DNA of 18,068 bases from Clostridiales bacterium (lineage in GTDB: Bacteria > Bacillota > Clostridia > Lachnospirales > Lachnospiraceae): positions 6,532-24,599 of the forward strand of contig DYCJ01000008.1 in the NCBI GenBank assembly GCA_019418195.1. The letters are read 5' to 3'. A model generated the notes under the pieces. It saw nothing but the letters and a program-made list of their open reading frames with translations. It ran no database searches and was not told where the DNA came from. Every line of letters begins with the position of its first letter. The stretch's first letter is position 1. Below, one piece after another: positions 6,549-13,738 of this stretch. The position numbers and the translations under genes are program-made.

Positions 6549-8040
6549 AAAACTGTTCTGCCTCTTCCATCTGCCTTACAACATTCTCATGCCGCTCTTC
6601 AAAGAGCAGTCCCTTATTATGCCGGTAATACAGATCATTTCCATTTTCATTAATGAACCATACACTGTAATAGTTCGCGTTGAGCTCCGTGACAAAGGCC
6701 ACCATCTCCTGGCTCTCTCCGAACGCATCTTCCAGAAAACGGAACGCATTGTCAAGAGCATCCGATGTTTCTTCTGTCATCCGGTCAAGTTCTTCTCTCT
6801 CCTGTCCGAACATCTCCCTGACTTCATCCAGTGCACCGTCTCCGACAAAGATCTCTCCTTTTATCTCCAGCGCGAACCTGTTCAATGTCTCGATCACACG
6901 GCTCAGGATCTGCTCCTGTTCACGGGTGAGCTGTTCTGCTCTTCGCTGCTCCTCCAGGTCTTTTTCCGCCATGGCACGCACATCGTCCAGCATCATGATC
7001 GCCTGATCATCGCGATAATAGATCAGATATTCGTACAATTTTGCCACGTAAGCATCCTGAAGGAAACATTCCCGGAACATATTTCCAAGCCTGCTGTTTA
7101 ACAGGCTGACGATACTCAGATGCTCGTCAAATGCTGCCGCCTGTACCTTCCGAAGAATCACCGGATCCCATTTTCCTTCCAGGATCTCCCCGATGTTATA
7201 ATCTGTTTTGTATTTATAATAGAGCTCCAGATAATTTGCAAAATCCTTCGCTATCGTCCGGTGCTGGATATACTGGAAGATCACTTCCCTGTCCGCCGTC
7301 TTGCCGAGCATCTCATAGACCTGGAGCATCCTCGAGAGGTCTTCCCAGCCTCTTGCCGTGGCAAACCGCTTCCCGTCCACTGTATTTTCAATACGGCAGA
7401 AATTCTCTCTGCGCACATCCAGATAAGATATCACGGCCTGGTGGATTCCCTGACGGTAGGCATATTCTTTCCATACCGGGAAATCTGCCTCCACATCAAT
7501 CTTCTTCAACCGGTCCAGCGTAACAACGTCAAACTCACGGACAGATTTGTTGTACTCGGGCGGATTGCCTGCTGCCACGATGATCCAGCCATCCGGAAGT
7601 TTATGAGTGCCGAACGTCTTTCCCTGAAGGAACTGGAGCATGGCAGGCGCCAGCGTCTCCGAGACGCAGTTGATCTCATCGAGGAAGAGAATTCCCTCCT
7701 GATTTCCGGTCTGTTCAATCTTATCATAGACAGATGCTATGATCTCGCTCATCGTATATTCGGTCACAGAATATGTCCTGCCGCCGTATTCTTTCTCCCG
7801 GATAAACGGCAGTCCCACTGCACTCTGTCTTGTGTGATGAGTGATCGTGTAAGAAACAAGTCCGATCCTCATCTCTTTCGCGATCTGCTCCATGACCTGG
7901 GTCTTTCCGATCCCCGGCGGTCCCATCAAAAGGATCGGCCTCTGCCTGATCGCCGGAATCTGGTACTCCCCGAAGGCGTCCTTTAAAAGATATGCTTCTA
8001 CAGCGTCTTTAATCTCCTGTTTTGCTCGTTTAATGTCCAA
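6538..8040 (-). CDS. MoxR-type AAA+ ATPase
   Basis: A 500-residue AAA+ ATPase of the MoxR group, which act as chaperones that remodel or load cofactors into partner proteins together with VWA proteins. Walker A is GPPGIGKTQ at 40-48, Walker B is ILFLDEIN with Asp121-Glu122, sensor 1 is Asn159 in VAAGNPPEYN, and a probable arginine finger is Arg177 in LDRLKKI. The AAA core covers about residues 1-290. The remaining ~200 residues are helical and charged, longer than ordinary MoxR, and unassigned. The start is TTG at 8040, supported by AAGGAGG six bases upstream; there is no better ATG. It lies 76 bases downstream of the VWA gene, and that gap is filled by a palindromic repeat. It closes the phosphatase-LRR-VWA-MoxR cassette. 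Confidence 0.92.
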   Translation of the reverse strand: MDIKRAKQEIKDAVEAYLLKDAFGEYQIPAIRQRPILLMGPPGIGKTQVMEQIAKEMRIGLVSYTITHHTRQSAVGLPFIREKEYGGRTYSVTEYTMSEIIASVYDKIEQTGNQEGILFLDEINCVSETLAPAMLQFLQGKTFGTHKLPDGWIIVAAGNPPEYNKSVREFDVVTLDRLKKIDVEADFPVWKEYAYRQGIHQAVISYLDVRRENFCRIENTVDGKRFATARGWEDLSRMLQVYEMLGKTADREVIFQYIQHRTIAKDFANYLELYYKYKTDYNIGEILEGKWDPVILRKVQAAAFDEHLSIVSLLNSRLGNMFRECFLQDAYVAKLYEYLIYYRDDQAIMMLDDVRAMAEKDLEEQRRAEQLTREQEQILSRVIETLNRFALEIKGEIFVGDGALDEVREMFGQEREELDRMTEETSDALDNAFRFLEDAFGESQEMVAFVTELNANYYSVWFINENGNDLYYRHNKGLLFEERHENVVRQMEEAEQFFAI

Positions 8041-8057
8041 AATGCTCCTCCTTATAG

Positions 8058-8119
8058 TAACAGTCCGGCCCGCACCATTCGTAAAACCGCACTACGCGCT
8101 TACTATGGCCGAACTGTTA
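8058..8119 (-). repeat. Dispersed palindromic repeat, copy A
   Basis: Arms 8058-8070 and 8107-8119 are inverted copies of TAACAGTTCGGCC with one mismatch. The inner part shares 19 identical bases (8075-8093) with copy B at 13558-13576 in opposite orientation. The right arm begins in the stop codon of the VWA gene (TAA of TAACAGTTC). No T tract follows either arm, so it is not a standard terminator. Confidence 0.75.
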
Positions 8120-9517
8120 TTCCGTATCTTCTTCGCTTAAAATAAGTTTGATCGCCCACGGCGGCACATCCACGTCCCGGTAATCCTCTTCCAGAAACAC
8201 AAACGCGGTCCGCCACGCCGGCATTTTCTCCGGATAGATTCCGTATCCGTCCGTAAAATAAATCATGCCTTTCAGATCCGTAAACTCTCTGTTCTGCCGC
8301 AGTTCTTCCACATATTCAAAAGCCGGCCGGAAGTCGGTGCCTCCCTCGCCGTATAATTGAAAATGTTCCATGTAATCCTCAAGCTCTTCCCCAGAGGTAA
8401 TCTTCACATCCTGATGCACTTTCTCATCACACTGTATAATATGGACGTTTACTTTTTGGAAGAAACTTTCATTTTCCGTCAGAACACTGTATGTCTCTTC
8501 CAAAAACTTCCGGATCAGCTCGCCGGAACAGGACATGGAAGTGTCGATCACAACAGCAAATTCTTCAATCCGGTACTCTTCCCTTGTCTCCAGCGGTTCA
8601 ATCAGCGGCATATTTCCATACAGTGACATGCCGTAACTGTAAAAGCCATAGTCAAACGTATCAGGGTCGGCTTTTAACTCTTCCCGGAATACAGAAAATT
8701 TCCTCAAAAATTCTCTGTAGTCATGGCGCTCCCTGTTCTCCACACGAAGCCCGCCCAGAAAATCAGCGTTTTTGTCCGCCGCCTCTTTGGAAAATATCTC
8801 CAGATCTGTCTCTATCTTTTCATCAATGTCTTTCCATTTCCGCTGCATCTGCTGATCCGGCGGACGTTTCTGGCTGTCTTTTTCCCAATACCTGTGGTCG
8901 TCCACGCGGAACTCTTCTTCCAGCATATTGAAATCTTTCTCCGTCAGCTTCCATTCGGCCAGCAGACTGCATACTCTCTCCGCGTTAAGCACATGCCCGG
9001 AGAGTTCCATCTTCCGGTAAGTCTCCCGCCGGAGCAGGCTTCTGGAAAACCGGACCGGCCGCAGGTCGCAGCCGTCGATGATGTGCTCCGCTGCAATGTC
9101 GCAGCTCAGATTCCAGAGTCTATTTCCGCTCCCCGGGCCGTTCCCTTGGCTGTTCTCCGTGCTGCCATATACAGAGTCCCTGACACCGCCTTTCTTCCAG
9201 ATATGTCGGAAGATGCAGTGCATGACCATATGGAGATATCCCCTGTTTACAAGAATACGATTCTCCCGATACAGTCCGCCCAGCTCACGGGGATGAAAAT
9301 ACATATGATATCCGTCTGTCCCGAAAGGGCTCACATCCGCGTCCATCGTATAGACAAAACTGCTCAGCGCCACATCCAGAAACCGCATGGAAAAATACAG
9401 CTCATCCCGGCAGATTCCCAGGATCTCCCTGCCGATCTGTTCCAGCCGCCGTGCCGCCTCTTCCGGCGTTCTTTCTTCTATTTCATCTGCTATCTTACGC
9501 AATGTTCTTTCTGCCAT
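8117..9517 (-). CDS. VWA-like protein with N-terminal DUF2201-type putative metallopeptidase domain
   Basis: A 466-residue partner protein for the MoxR ATPase. The N-terminal ~220 residues resemble the DUF2201 metallopeptidase-like domain: LHMVMHCIFRHI gives His96, His100 and His105, and CDIAAEHIID (around 139-148) is the following helix. The position after the first His is Met rather than the catalytic Glu of HExxH, so peptidase activity is doubtful. The C-terminal domain (about 318-460) is a von Willebrand A fold with a MIDAS metal site: DTSMS at 325-329, Thr394 in EGGTDF, and Asp423 in FTDG. The middle part is charged and helical. The start is supported by GGAGAGG 11 bases upstream. It lies 24 bases after the LRR gene. 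Neighbouring MoxR and VWA proteins normally act as one complex. Confidence 0.88.
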   Translation of the reverse strand: MAERTLRKIADEIEERTPEEAARRLEQIGREILGICRDELYFSMRFLDVALSSFVYTMDADVSPFGTDGYHMYFHPRELGGLYRENRILVNRGYLHMVMHCIFRHIWKKGGVRDSVYGSTENSQGNGPGSGNRLWNLSCDIAAEHIIDGCDLRPVRFSRSLLRRETYRKMELSGHVLNAERVCSLLAEWKLTEKDFNMLEEEFRVDDHRYWEKDSQKRPPDQQMQRKWKDIDEKIETDLEIFSKEAADKNADFLGGLRVENRERHDYREFLRKFSVFREELKADPDTFDYGFYSYGMSLYGNMPLIEPLETREEYRIEEFAVVIDTSMSCSGELIRKFLEETYSVLTENESFFQKVNVHIIQCDEKVHQDVKITSGEELEDYMEHFQLYGEGGTDFRPAFEYVEELRQNREFTDLKGMIYFTDGYGIYPEKMPAWRTAFVFLEEDYRDVDVPPWAIKLILSEEDTE

Positions 9518-9541
9518 TTTATCTGCTGCCTCTCCGATGCC

Positions 9542-10546
9542 TCACAGTTCATATTTTTTCTTTTTCTCCGGGAACAGACGATGCTTTTCGTTCATAAGAA
9601 AAGTCAGGATTTCCCGTTTTCCTTTCGTGGCCACATATTCCACCGCCCCGCTCAGAGTCTCCGCCGTCCAGAAACTCCTTGCGGCAAATTCCTTCAACGC
9701 CGCTATATCTTCCGTATCTGTCAGATACTCCGCTGTCTGCAGCGCATGCTCTCTGATATAATCTTCGTATGCCGCCCGGGACTCTTCCGTCAGTCCGGCC
9801 GGATACATCAGTCTTGAAAATACAAGATCCGTGATCACATCCGTTTTGTCCTGCGCCCGTGCCGAATAAAACAGACTGTCATACTTTCTGAAATCGATCT
9901 CTTTATTGTAAAAACACTGCCTGTAATTATTCCCTGACCCGTGATGCTGCGTAAAGAGAATCCGGGCCGGTGTATTTTCCACGGCTTCCTCATAGTGTTC
10001 GGGAAATACAAGCCGGGCTGAGATTTTCTCCTGTCCCCCGGCTTCGCCGTCTCCATATTTGCCGTCTCCATATTTGCCGTCTCCATAAAAAGTCACATCG
10101 ATCCGCTGCCACAGATCTCCCAGAATATCCGGCACGCAGGAACGGTTTCCATCCAGGAGACGCACCCGCAGAACAGACAGACTCCGACACCCGGTAAACG
10201 CACCGCTCCCGATATTTTGCAGCCGATCCGAAAAGCACAGTTCTCTGAGGTTCCTGCAGCCATAAAAAATATAGCGTCCCAGCTCTTCCATCGTATCCGG
10301 CAGTATTACCTTCTCAACCGCATCTCCTGCCAGAAGCTGTTCCGTGTCACAGAACATACCGTCTCCCTCTGTCGAAAAGACAAGGACGTCCTCATCCTCA
10401 TGATCCTTTCTCGCAGAAAAAGCGTATGGAGCCATACGCTTTACCTGTCTGCCATCGATCACTTCCGGGACGACGATCTCCGGATCCGTTCCAAAACACC
10501 GCACGATCTCGATCTCATCATTTATGATCCTGTAATGAACTTTCAT
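9542..10546 (-). CDS. Leucine-rich-repeat protein with ankyrin-like C-terminus
   Basis: A 334-residue protein without signal peptide or membrane segment. Residues 77-128 form BspA-type LRR_5 repeats (VILPDTMEELGRYIFYGCRNLRELCF, LQNIGSGAFTGCRSLSVL). Residues ~155-167 are a low-complexity KYGDG tandem from a 15-bp DNA repeat. Residues ~275-325 (DTEDIAALKEFAARSF, VEYVATKGKREILTFLM) look like a pair of ankyrin-like helical hairpins. Both repeat types bind proteins, so a scaffold or adaptor for the VWA/MoxR pair is likely; this is inference. I chose the ATG at 10546, which follows GGAGAGG by 6 bases. The open frame continues to 10720, but that extension lies over the phosphatase gene. The real start overlaps the phosphatase end by 29 bases, so the genes are coupled. 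Confidence 0.83.
   Translation of the reverse strand: MKVHYRIINDEIEIVRCFGTDPEIVVPEVIDGRQVKRMAPYAFSARKDHEDEDVLVFSTEGDGMFCDTEQLLAGDAVEKVILPDTMEELGRYIFYGCRNLRELCFSDRLQNIGSGAFTGCRSLSVLRVRLLDGNRSCVPDILGDLWQRIDVTFYGDGKYGDGKYGDGEAGGQEKISARLVFPEHYEEAVENTPARILFTQHHGSGNNYRQCFYNKEIDFRKYDSLFYSARAQDKTDVITDLVFSRLMYPAGLTEESRAAYEDYIREHALQTAEYLTDTEDIAALKEFAARSFWTAETLSGAVEYVATKGKREILTFLMNEKHRLFPEKKKKYEL
10046..10087. repeat. 15-bp tandem repeat, 2.8 copies, within the LRR gene
   Basis: The unit GCCGTCTCCATATTT is repeated exactly at 10046-10060 and 10061-10075 and then in part at 10076-10087. It is in frame and encodes the GDGKY pentapeptide in the linker after the LRR domain. Copy number could change without breaking the frame. 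Confidence 0.9.
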
Positions 10547-11201
10547 AATATTCCTCTCCCGTGTCAAGGCAGAGGCAGCCAAGCCTCCCGCCCATGTCCC
10601 CGAATGCAGCTCCGCAGTCCACATCAATGATGCGCCCGTCCGGGCTGTGCCAGATAGCGGCAGGTTCTTTCGGGTATCCCCTGATAATAAAAGTCGGGAC
10701 ATGACCCACAATCGAGACATATCCCGGTATCCCTCTCTGCCTGTCGATCAGCGACGTGTCCCATATGAGACGTTCCTTCCGCTTCCACACACGCAGTATC
10801 TCTTCTGTGGAGGCATGCGCCATAAGATAACAGTTTCCATTCATCTTTAACTTTCTGTACAGCGGAAGCTTTTTCATGAACTCTACGTATTCCGGAATCT
10901 TTTCCCGTGTCGCTTCACAGTCCGTCAGCACGTCATACGTATTATAGTAATATCTCTGATGTACTTTATCCTCCACATTGTCATACCATTCCGCAAAGCC
11001 GTCCTCATGATTTCCTCTTAAGGCTGTCACATTCTTATGGGACATAACAAAGTCCAGGATCCCCGCAGGATCCGGCCCTCTGTCGATCATATCCCCAAGG
11101 ATATACAAAGTATCCTCATCGCTGAATCTGATCTGCTCCAGCATGCGTTTGAAAAGATCCGCCATTCCGTGAATGTCGGACATCACATATGTCCGCCCCA
11201 T
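10518..11201 (-). CDS. PPP-type metallophosphatase (serine/threonine phosphatase-like)
   Basis: A 227-residue calcineurin-like phosphoesterase. The metal and phosphate ligands are in place: Asp9 and His11 in MSDIHG, GDMIDRG around 36-42, GNHEDG around 63-68, then His in YLMAHAS and GHVPT. This order matches the PrpA/PrpE-like branch of the PPP phosphatases, which act on phosphoproteins, or on Ap4A in PrpE. I chose the ATG at 11201, which begins MGRTYVMSDIHG; GGTGGAG is close upstream. The longer start at 11246 runs into a palindromic repeat. It overlaps the LRR gene by 29 bases and so probably belongs to the same unit. Its substrate is unknown. Confidence 0.9.
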   Translation of the reverse strand: MGRTYVMSDIHGMADLFKRMLEQIRFSDEDTLYILGDMIDRGPDPAGILDFVMSHKNVTALRGNHEDGFAEWYDNVEDKVHQRYYYNTYDVLTDCEATREKIPEYVEFMKKLPLYRKLKMNGNCYLMAHASTEEILRVWKRKERLIWDTSLIDRQRGIPGYVSIVGHVPTFIIRGYPKEPAAIWHSPDGRIIDVDCGAAFGDMGGRLGCLCLDTGEEYYESSLQDHK

Positions 11202-11246
11202 AACTCCACCGCCTTTTCCGGAAATCATGCCTTTTCTGGGAACCAC

Positions 11247-11283
11247 AACAGTTCAGCTCGCGCCATTCCATGGCTGAACTGTT
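11247..11283. repeat. Dispersed palindromic repeat, copy D
   Basis: AACAGTTCAGC at 11247-11257 and its exact reverse complement at 11273-11283 flank a 15-base spacer containing CGCCATTCC. It lies 8 bases beyond the gatD stop on the minus strand and upstream of the phosphatase gene. No T tract is present. Confidence 0.85.
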
Positions 11284-11291
11284 ACTCAACA

Positions 11292-12053
11292 TCAGGTGTG
11301 ACGTTTGATCGTTTCTTTCAAAATATATTTCTTATCATTATACCGTTCTACGATATAATCATTCGCTTTCTGCTCCATTTCATCCGGCAGCGGCTCCAGC
11401 ACTGCGTCTTCGCCGTATTTCCGCTTCAGCGCGCGTTCCAGAAGATAATCGCACACGTGGGGATTCTTTGGCAGGAGCGGTCCGTGCAGATAGGTGGCGA
11501 TCACATTTTTATATACGACGCCCTCATATCCGGACTTTCCGGTATTTCCAAAGCCGTAGGTCACCTTACCGAAAGGAGTGTGATCCCCAATCTCCGTACG
11601 TCCCCCGTGATTTTCAAATCCCACTACCGGGCGGTCAAACAGCGGACTGTCCAGCACGATATCACGGATGAGACGCTCCGGTTCCCAGTCCGTTGTAATA
11701 TTCAGTACCCCCAGCCCCTCTATCGTCTTCTTATCTGTTTTATAGTACTTTCCAAGGAGCTGGTATCCGCCGCACACTGCCAGCACGACGCCGCCGTCCT
11801 CCACATAATTTTTGAAATCGTCTTTGATATTCTGCAGGAAACCGCAGACCAGTTCCTGCTCTCTGTCAGATCCGCCCCCGAGCAGAACGATGTCGAGCTT
11901 CGTAAAGTCGATCTCATCTCCCGACAGAAACGGGATCACTTCTGCTTCGATCCCACGCCATTCAAGCCGCTTGCGGAAGCACTGGATATTTCCTCTGTCG
12001 CCGTACAGGTTCAGAAGATCCGGGTATAAATGTCCGATGGTCAGTTTCATCAC
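11292..12053 (-). CDS. gatD: GatD, glutamine amidotransferase subunit of lipid II isoglutaminyl synthase
   Basis: GatD releases ammonia from glutamine and passes it to MurT, which amidates the D-glutamate of lipid II; the complex acts on the cytoplasmic side of the membrane. It is a class I amidotransferase of the CobB/CobQ type. It begins MKLTIGHLYPDLLNLYGDRGN and holds the nucleophile Cys93 in LAVCGGYQLLG and the catalytic His189 in ATYLHGPLLPKNP (numbering from the ATG). Asn/His in FENHGGRT are also conserved. Two starts are possible: GTG at 12053, nine bases from GGAGG and giving a 4-base overlap with murT, or ATG at 12050. Either start couples it to murT. Confidence 0.94.
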   Translation of the reverse strand: MMKLTIGHLYPDLLNLYGDRGNIQCFRKRLEWRGIEAEVIPFLSGDEIDFTKLDIVLLGGGSDREQELVCGFLQNIKDDFKNYVEDGGVVLAVCGGYQLLGKYYKTDKKTIEGLGVLNITTDWEPERLIRDIVLDSPLFDRPVVGFENHGGRTEIGDHTPFGKVTYGFGNTGKSGYEGVVYKNVIATYLHGPLLPKNPHVCDYLLERALKRKYGEDAVLEPLPDEMEQKANDYIVERYNDKKYILKETIKRHT

Positions 12054-13402
12054 TCTGCCGTGCCTCCTTTCTCCAGTTCTGTGAGCATATGGTTGGTCCG
12101 GTACAGGCCGGAATAATTCACGATCACGTACAGGTTCTTCGTGCCGTTCTTCGCACAGTCTGCCACGACCGCTTTCAGATCCGTCGTCGTCTCACAGGGG
12201 ATATCCTCGTATTTCAGCCGCAGCCCCATATCATACCGGCGTGTTCCCGCCGTGATGATCCTGCTCGCATTACTGTCTGCAAGGTACTGAAAATCCACGT
12301 CCCACAGCCATGAGATATCTCTACCGTCCTGAGCCGTGTCGTTAATCTGGATGATAATATCCTTCGGCTTCTCATCTTTGAGCACGAGAGAAATCTTCTG
12401 CTGGAACCCGATCGGATTCTTCGCCAGATGAAGCTGTACCCTTGCCCCGTCGATATTGAAAATACTCTCTCTGTTATTGCCGTAGTCGAAAGCCTCGATC
12501 ATCTCTTTGAATCCAACGTATCCTGCCCCCATCGTCTTCAGCGCCGTATAGGCCGAAAGTGTATTGTAGATATTGTATGGCGTGCGCGCTGTAGAATCGA
12601 TGTGCATTCCGTCAAGATCAAAAGAATACACTTCGTCATGCAATTCGATATTCTGAGCCGTGTAATCCGGTTCCGGCCGCTCCCAGCCGCAGTTCGGGCA
12701 GTGATAAATTCCGAGCTGTCCGTAATGGAAGAAATCATATTCCAGCTTCTTTCCGCATTTACGGCAGAAGATACTCTCCCGTATCTCGGAGCGGGAAATA
12801 TCATCAAAAATCTGTTCGCTGATCCCGCATGTTACAAACTTATTCCCGCTCTCTTCCGCAAGAGAATATGACAGAATATCATCGCAGTTAATGATCAGTG
12901 TCGTATCCGGAACACTCTTTACTGCGGTCAGCAGTTTATTATAGGTAATATCCACTTCACCGAAGCGATCCAGCTGATCCCTGGAAATATTTGTGAGCAG
13001 CGCACAGTCAGGCTTCAACTTCGGAAGCACACCTACTGAAGAGATTTCATCTACCTCGATGCATGCAAAATCCGCATCCAGCATTCCCTTTCTGTCTGTG
13101 GCGAGGACAAACGCCGAAATAATACCGTTGAGCATATTTGCCCCGGTCCGGTTGATGATCACTTTCCTGCCCTCAGACTCCAGCGCTCTGCATAGGATCG
13201 CATTGGTCGTCGTCTTCCCGTTTGTTCCCATGGTGACGATGATCTTACCTCTGACCTGCTCCGCCATAGCGCTTAAAATATTGGGATCGATCCGGCGTGC
13301 TACATATCCCGGAAGGGTAACCCCGCTTCCTCTTTTCATCTTTTTGATCAGAATGCTCGTCAGTTTCGCGGCTCTGATCGCTAATTTACTTCTTAATCTC
13401 AT
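12050..13402 (-). CDS. murT: MurT, lipid II isoglutaminyl synthase ligase subunit
   Basis: The 450-residue ATP-dependent partner of GatD, which amidates the D-Glu of the stem peptide. The Mur ligase central domain has the P-loop MGTNGKTTT at 58-66, GANMLNGIISAF and DFACIEVDEIS. A four-cysteine zinc ribbon is inserted at Cys213/Cys216 and Cys235/Cys238 (FCRKCG, HCPNCG), typical of MurT. The C-terminal DUF1727 domain has HLAKNPIGFQQ and DISWLWDVDF (362-371); an Asp there is thought to complete the GatD catalytic triad. The N-terminus is basic. The ATG at 13402 has only a weak ribosome binding site. A promoter is visible about 250 bases upstream, across a repeat-filled leader. Confidence 0.95.
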   Translation of the reverse strand: MRLRSKLAIRAAKLTSILIKKMKRGSGVTLPGYVARRIDPNILSAMAEQVRGKIIVTMGTNGKTTTNAILCRALESEGRKVIINRTGANMLNGIISAFVLATDRKGMLDADFACIEVDEISSVGVLPKLKPDCALLTNISRDQLDRFGEVDITYNKLLTAVKSVPDTTLIINCDDILSYSLAEESGNKFVTCGISEQIFDDISRSEIRESIFCRKCGKKLEYDFFHYGQLGIYHCPNCGWERPEPDYTAQNIELHDEVYSFDLDGMHIDSTARTPYNIYNTLSAYTALKTMGAGYVGFKEMIEAFDYGNNRESIFNIDGARVQLHLAKNPIGFQQKISLVLKDEKPKDIIIQINDTAQDGRDISWLWDVDFQYLADSNASRIITAGTRRYDMGLRLKYEDIPCETTTDLKAVVADCAKNGTKNLYVIVNYSGLYRTNHMLTELEKGGTAE

Positions 13403-13438
13403 TGTTCATACCAACTCTTTATCTATTTTTCTAACAGT

Positions 13439-13510
13439 TCTGCCATCGGGAATGAGTAGGCTGATTTATGCCTGCATAAGGATCAGTCTGCTCCGTTCCC
13501 GATGAGCAGA
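13439..13510. repeat. Dispersed palindromic repeat, copy E
   Basis: TCTGCCATCGGGAA at 13439-13452 pairs with 13496-13510 over 14 pairs with one bulged base. The interior carries further pairs: CTGAT with ATCAG, and TATGC with GCATA. The left side continues into TAACAGTTCTGCC at 13432-13444, the family core. The whole could fold as a long cruciform or RNA hairpin. Confidence 0.75.
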
Positions 13511-13527
13511 GCGCCCGTTAATGAGTA

Positions 13528-13591
13528 AAACAGTGGCGGAAGCCACAATAAGCACGAAGTGCGGTTTTACGAATGGCGCGGCTGAACTGTT
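13528..13591. repeat. Dispersed palindromic repeat, copy B
   Basis: The right arm is GGCTGAACTGTTA and the left arm AACAGTGGC is more diverged. Inside is a small hairpin GCAC-GAA-GTGC at 13553-13563. A 19-base core at 13558-13576 is identical to the reverse complement of 8075-8093 in copy A, about 5.5 kb away. Confidence 0.72.
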
Positions 13592-13599
13592 ATACCCGC

Positions 13600-13636
13600 C
13601 AGTTCAGCCATCGGGAACGAGCGAGCTAAACTGTTA
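13600..13636. repeat. Dispersed palindromic repeat, copy C
   Basis: CAGTTCAGC at 13600-13608 faces GCTAAACTG at 13625-13633, inverted with one difference that is a G-U pair in RNA. The spacer begins CATCGGGAACGAG, the same block as in copy E. It directly abuts copy B. Confidence 0.7.
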
Positions 13637-13651
13637 CAGTTCTTCCTATGG

Positions 13652-13685
13652 GGGATATTATACGTGATATCCCTCATGATGGCAA
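13652..13685 (-). promoter_or_regulatory. murT-gatD promoter with overlapping palindrome
   Basis: On the minus strand TTGCCA (13685-13680) and TATAAT (13662-13657) are 17 bases apart. A perfect 7-base inverted repeat, GGGATAT facing ATATCCC with 8 bases between (13652-13673), covers the -10 box and half of the spacer. That is where an operator would sit. The predicted leader to murT is about 250 bases. Confidence 0.6.
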
Positions 13686-13738
13686 GGGCCGCATTCCCCG
13701 GCCGCTCATATCTCTGGTAACAGTTCTGCCATCTGATA

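Larger units (their letters stand above)
13403..13738. other. Repeat-rich intergenic region between the HAD gene and murT
   Basis: This 336-base stretch has no credible gene. From high to low coordinates it contains a single repeat arm at 13718-13732, a GC hairpin without T tract at 13687-13703, the murT promoter with an overlapping palindrome at 13652-13685, and repeat copies C, B and E. Most of the murT leader RNA would therefore consist of palindromic repeat sequence. Confidence 0.75.

Noticed and set aside
10547..10720. A 58-residue N-terminal extension of the LRR protein
   Set aside because: It overlaps the phosphatase gene in another frame, while the ATG at 10546 has a strong ribosome binding site and starts a sensible domain.
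13432..13636. A short CRISPR array or riboswitch in the murT leader
   Set aside because: The repeats are unequal, inverted, without regular spacers, and occur elsewhere between genes. They form a dispersed palindrome family.
13687..13703. Intrinsic terminator after the HAD gene
   Set aside because: The GGCCG/CGGCC hairpin has only five pairs and no T tract on the minus strand.
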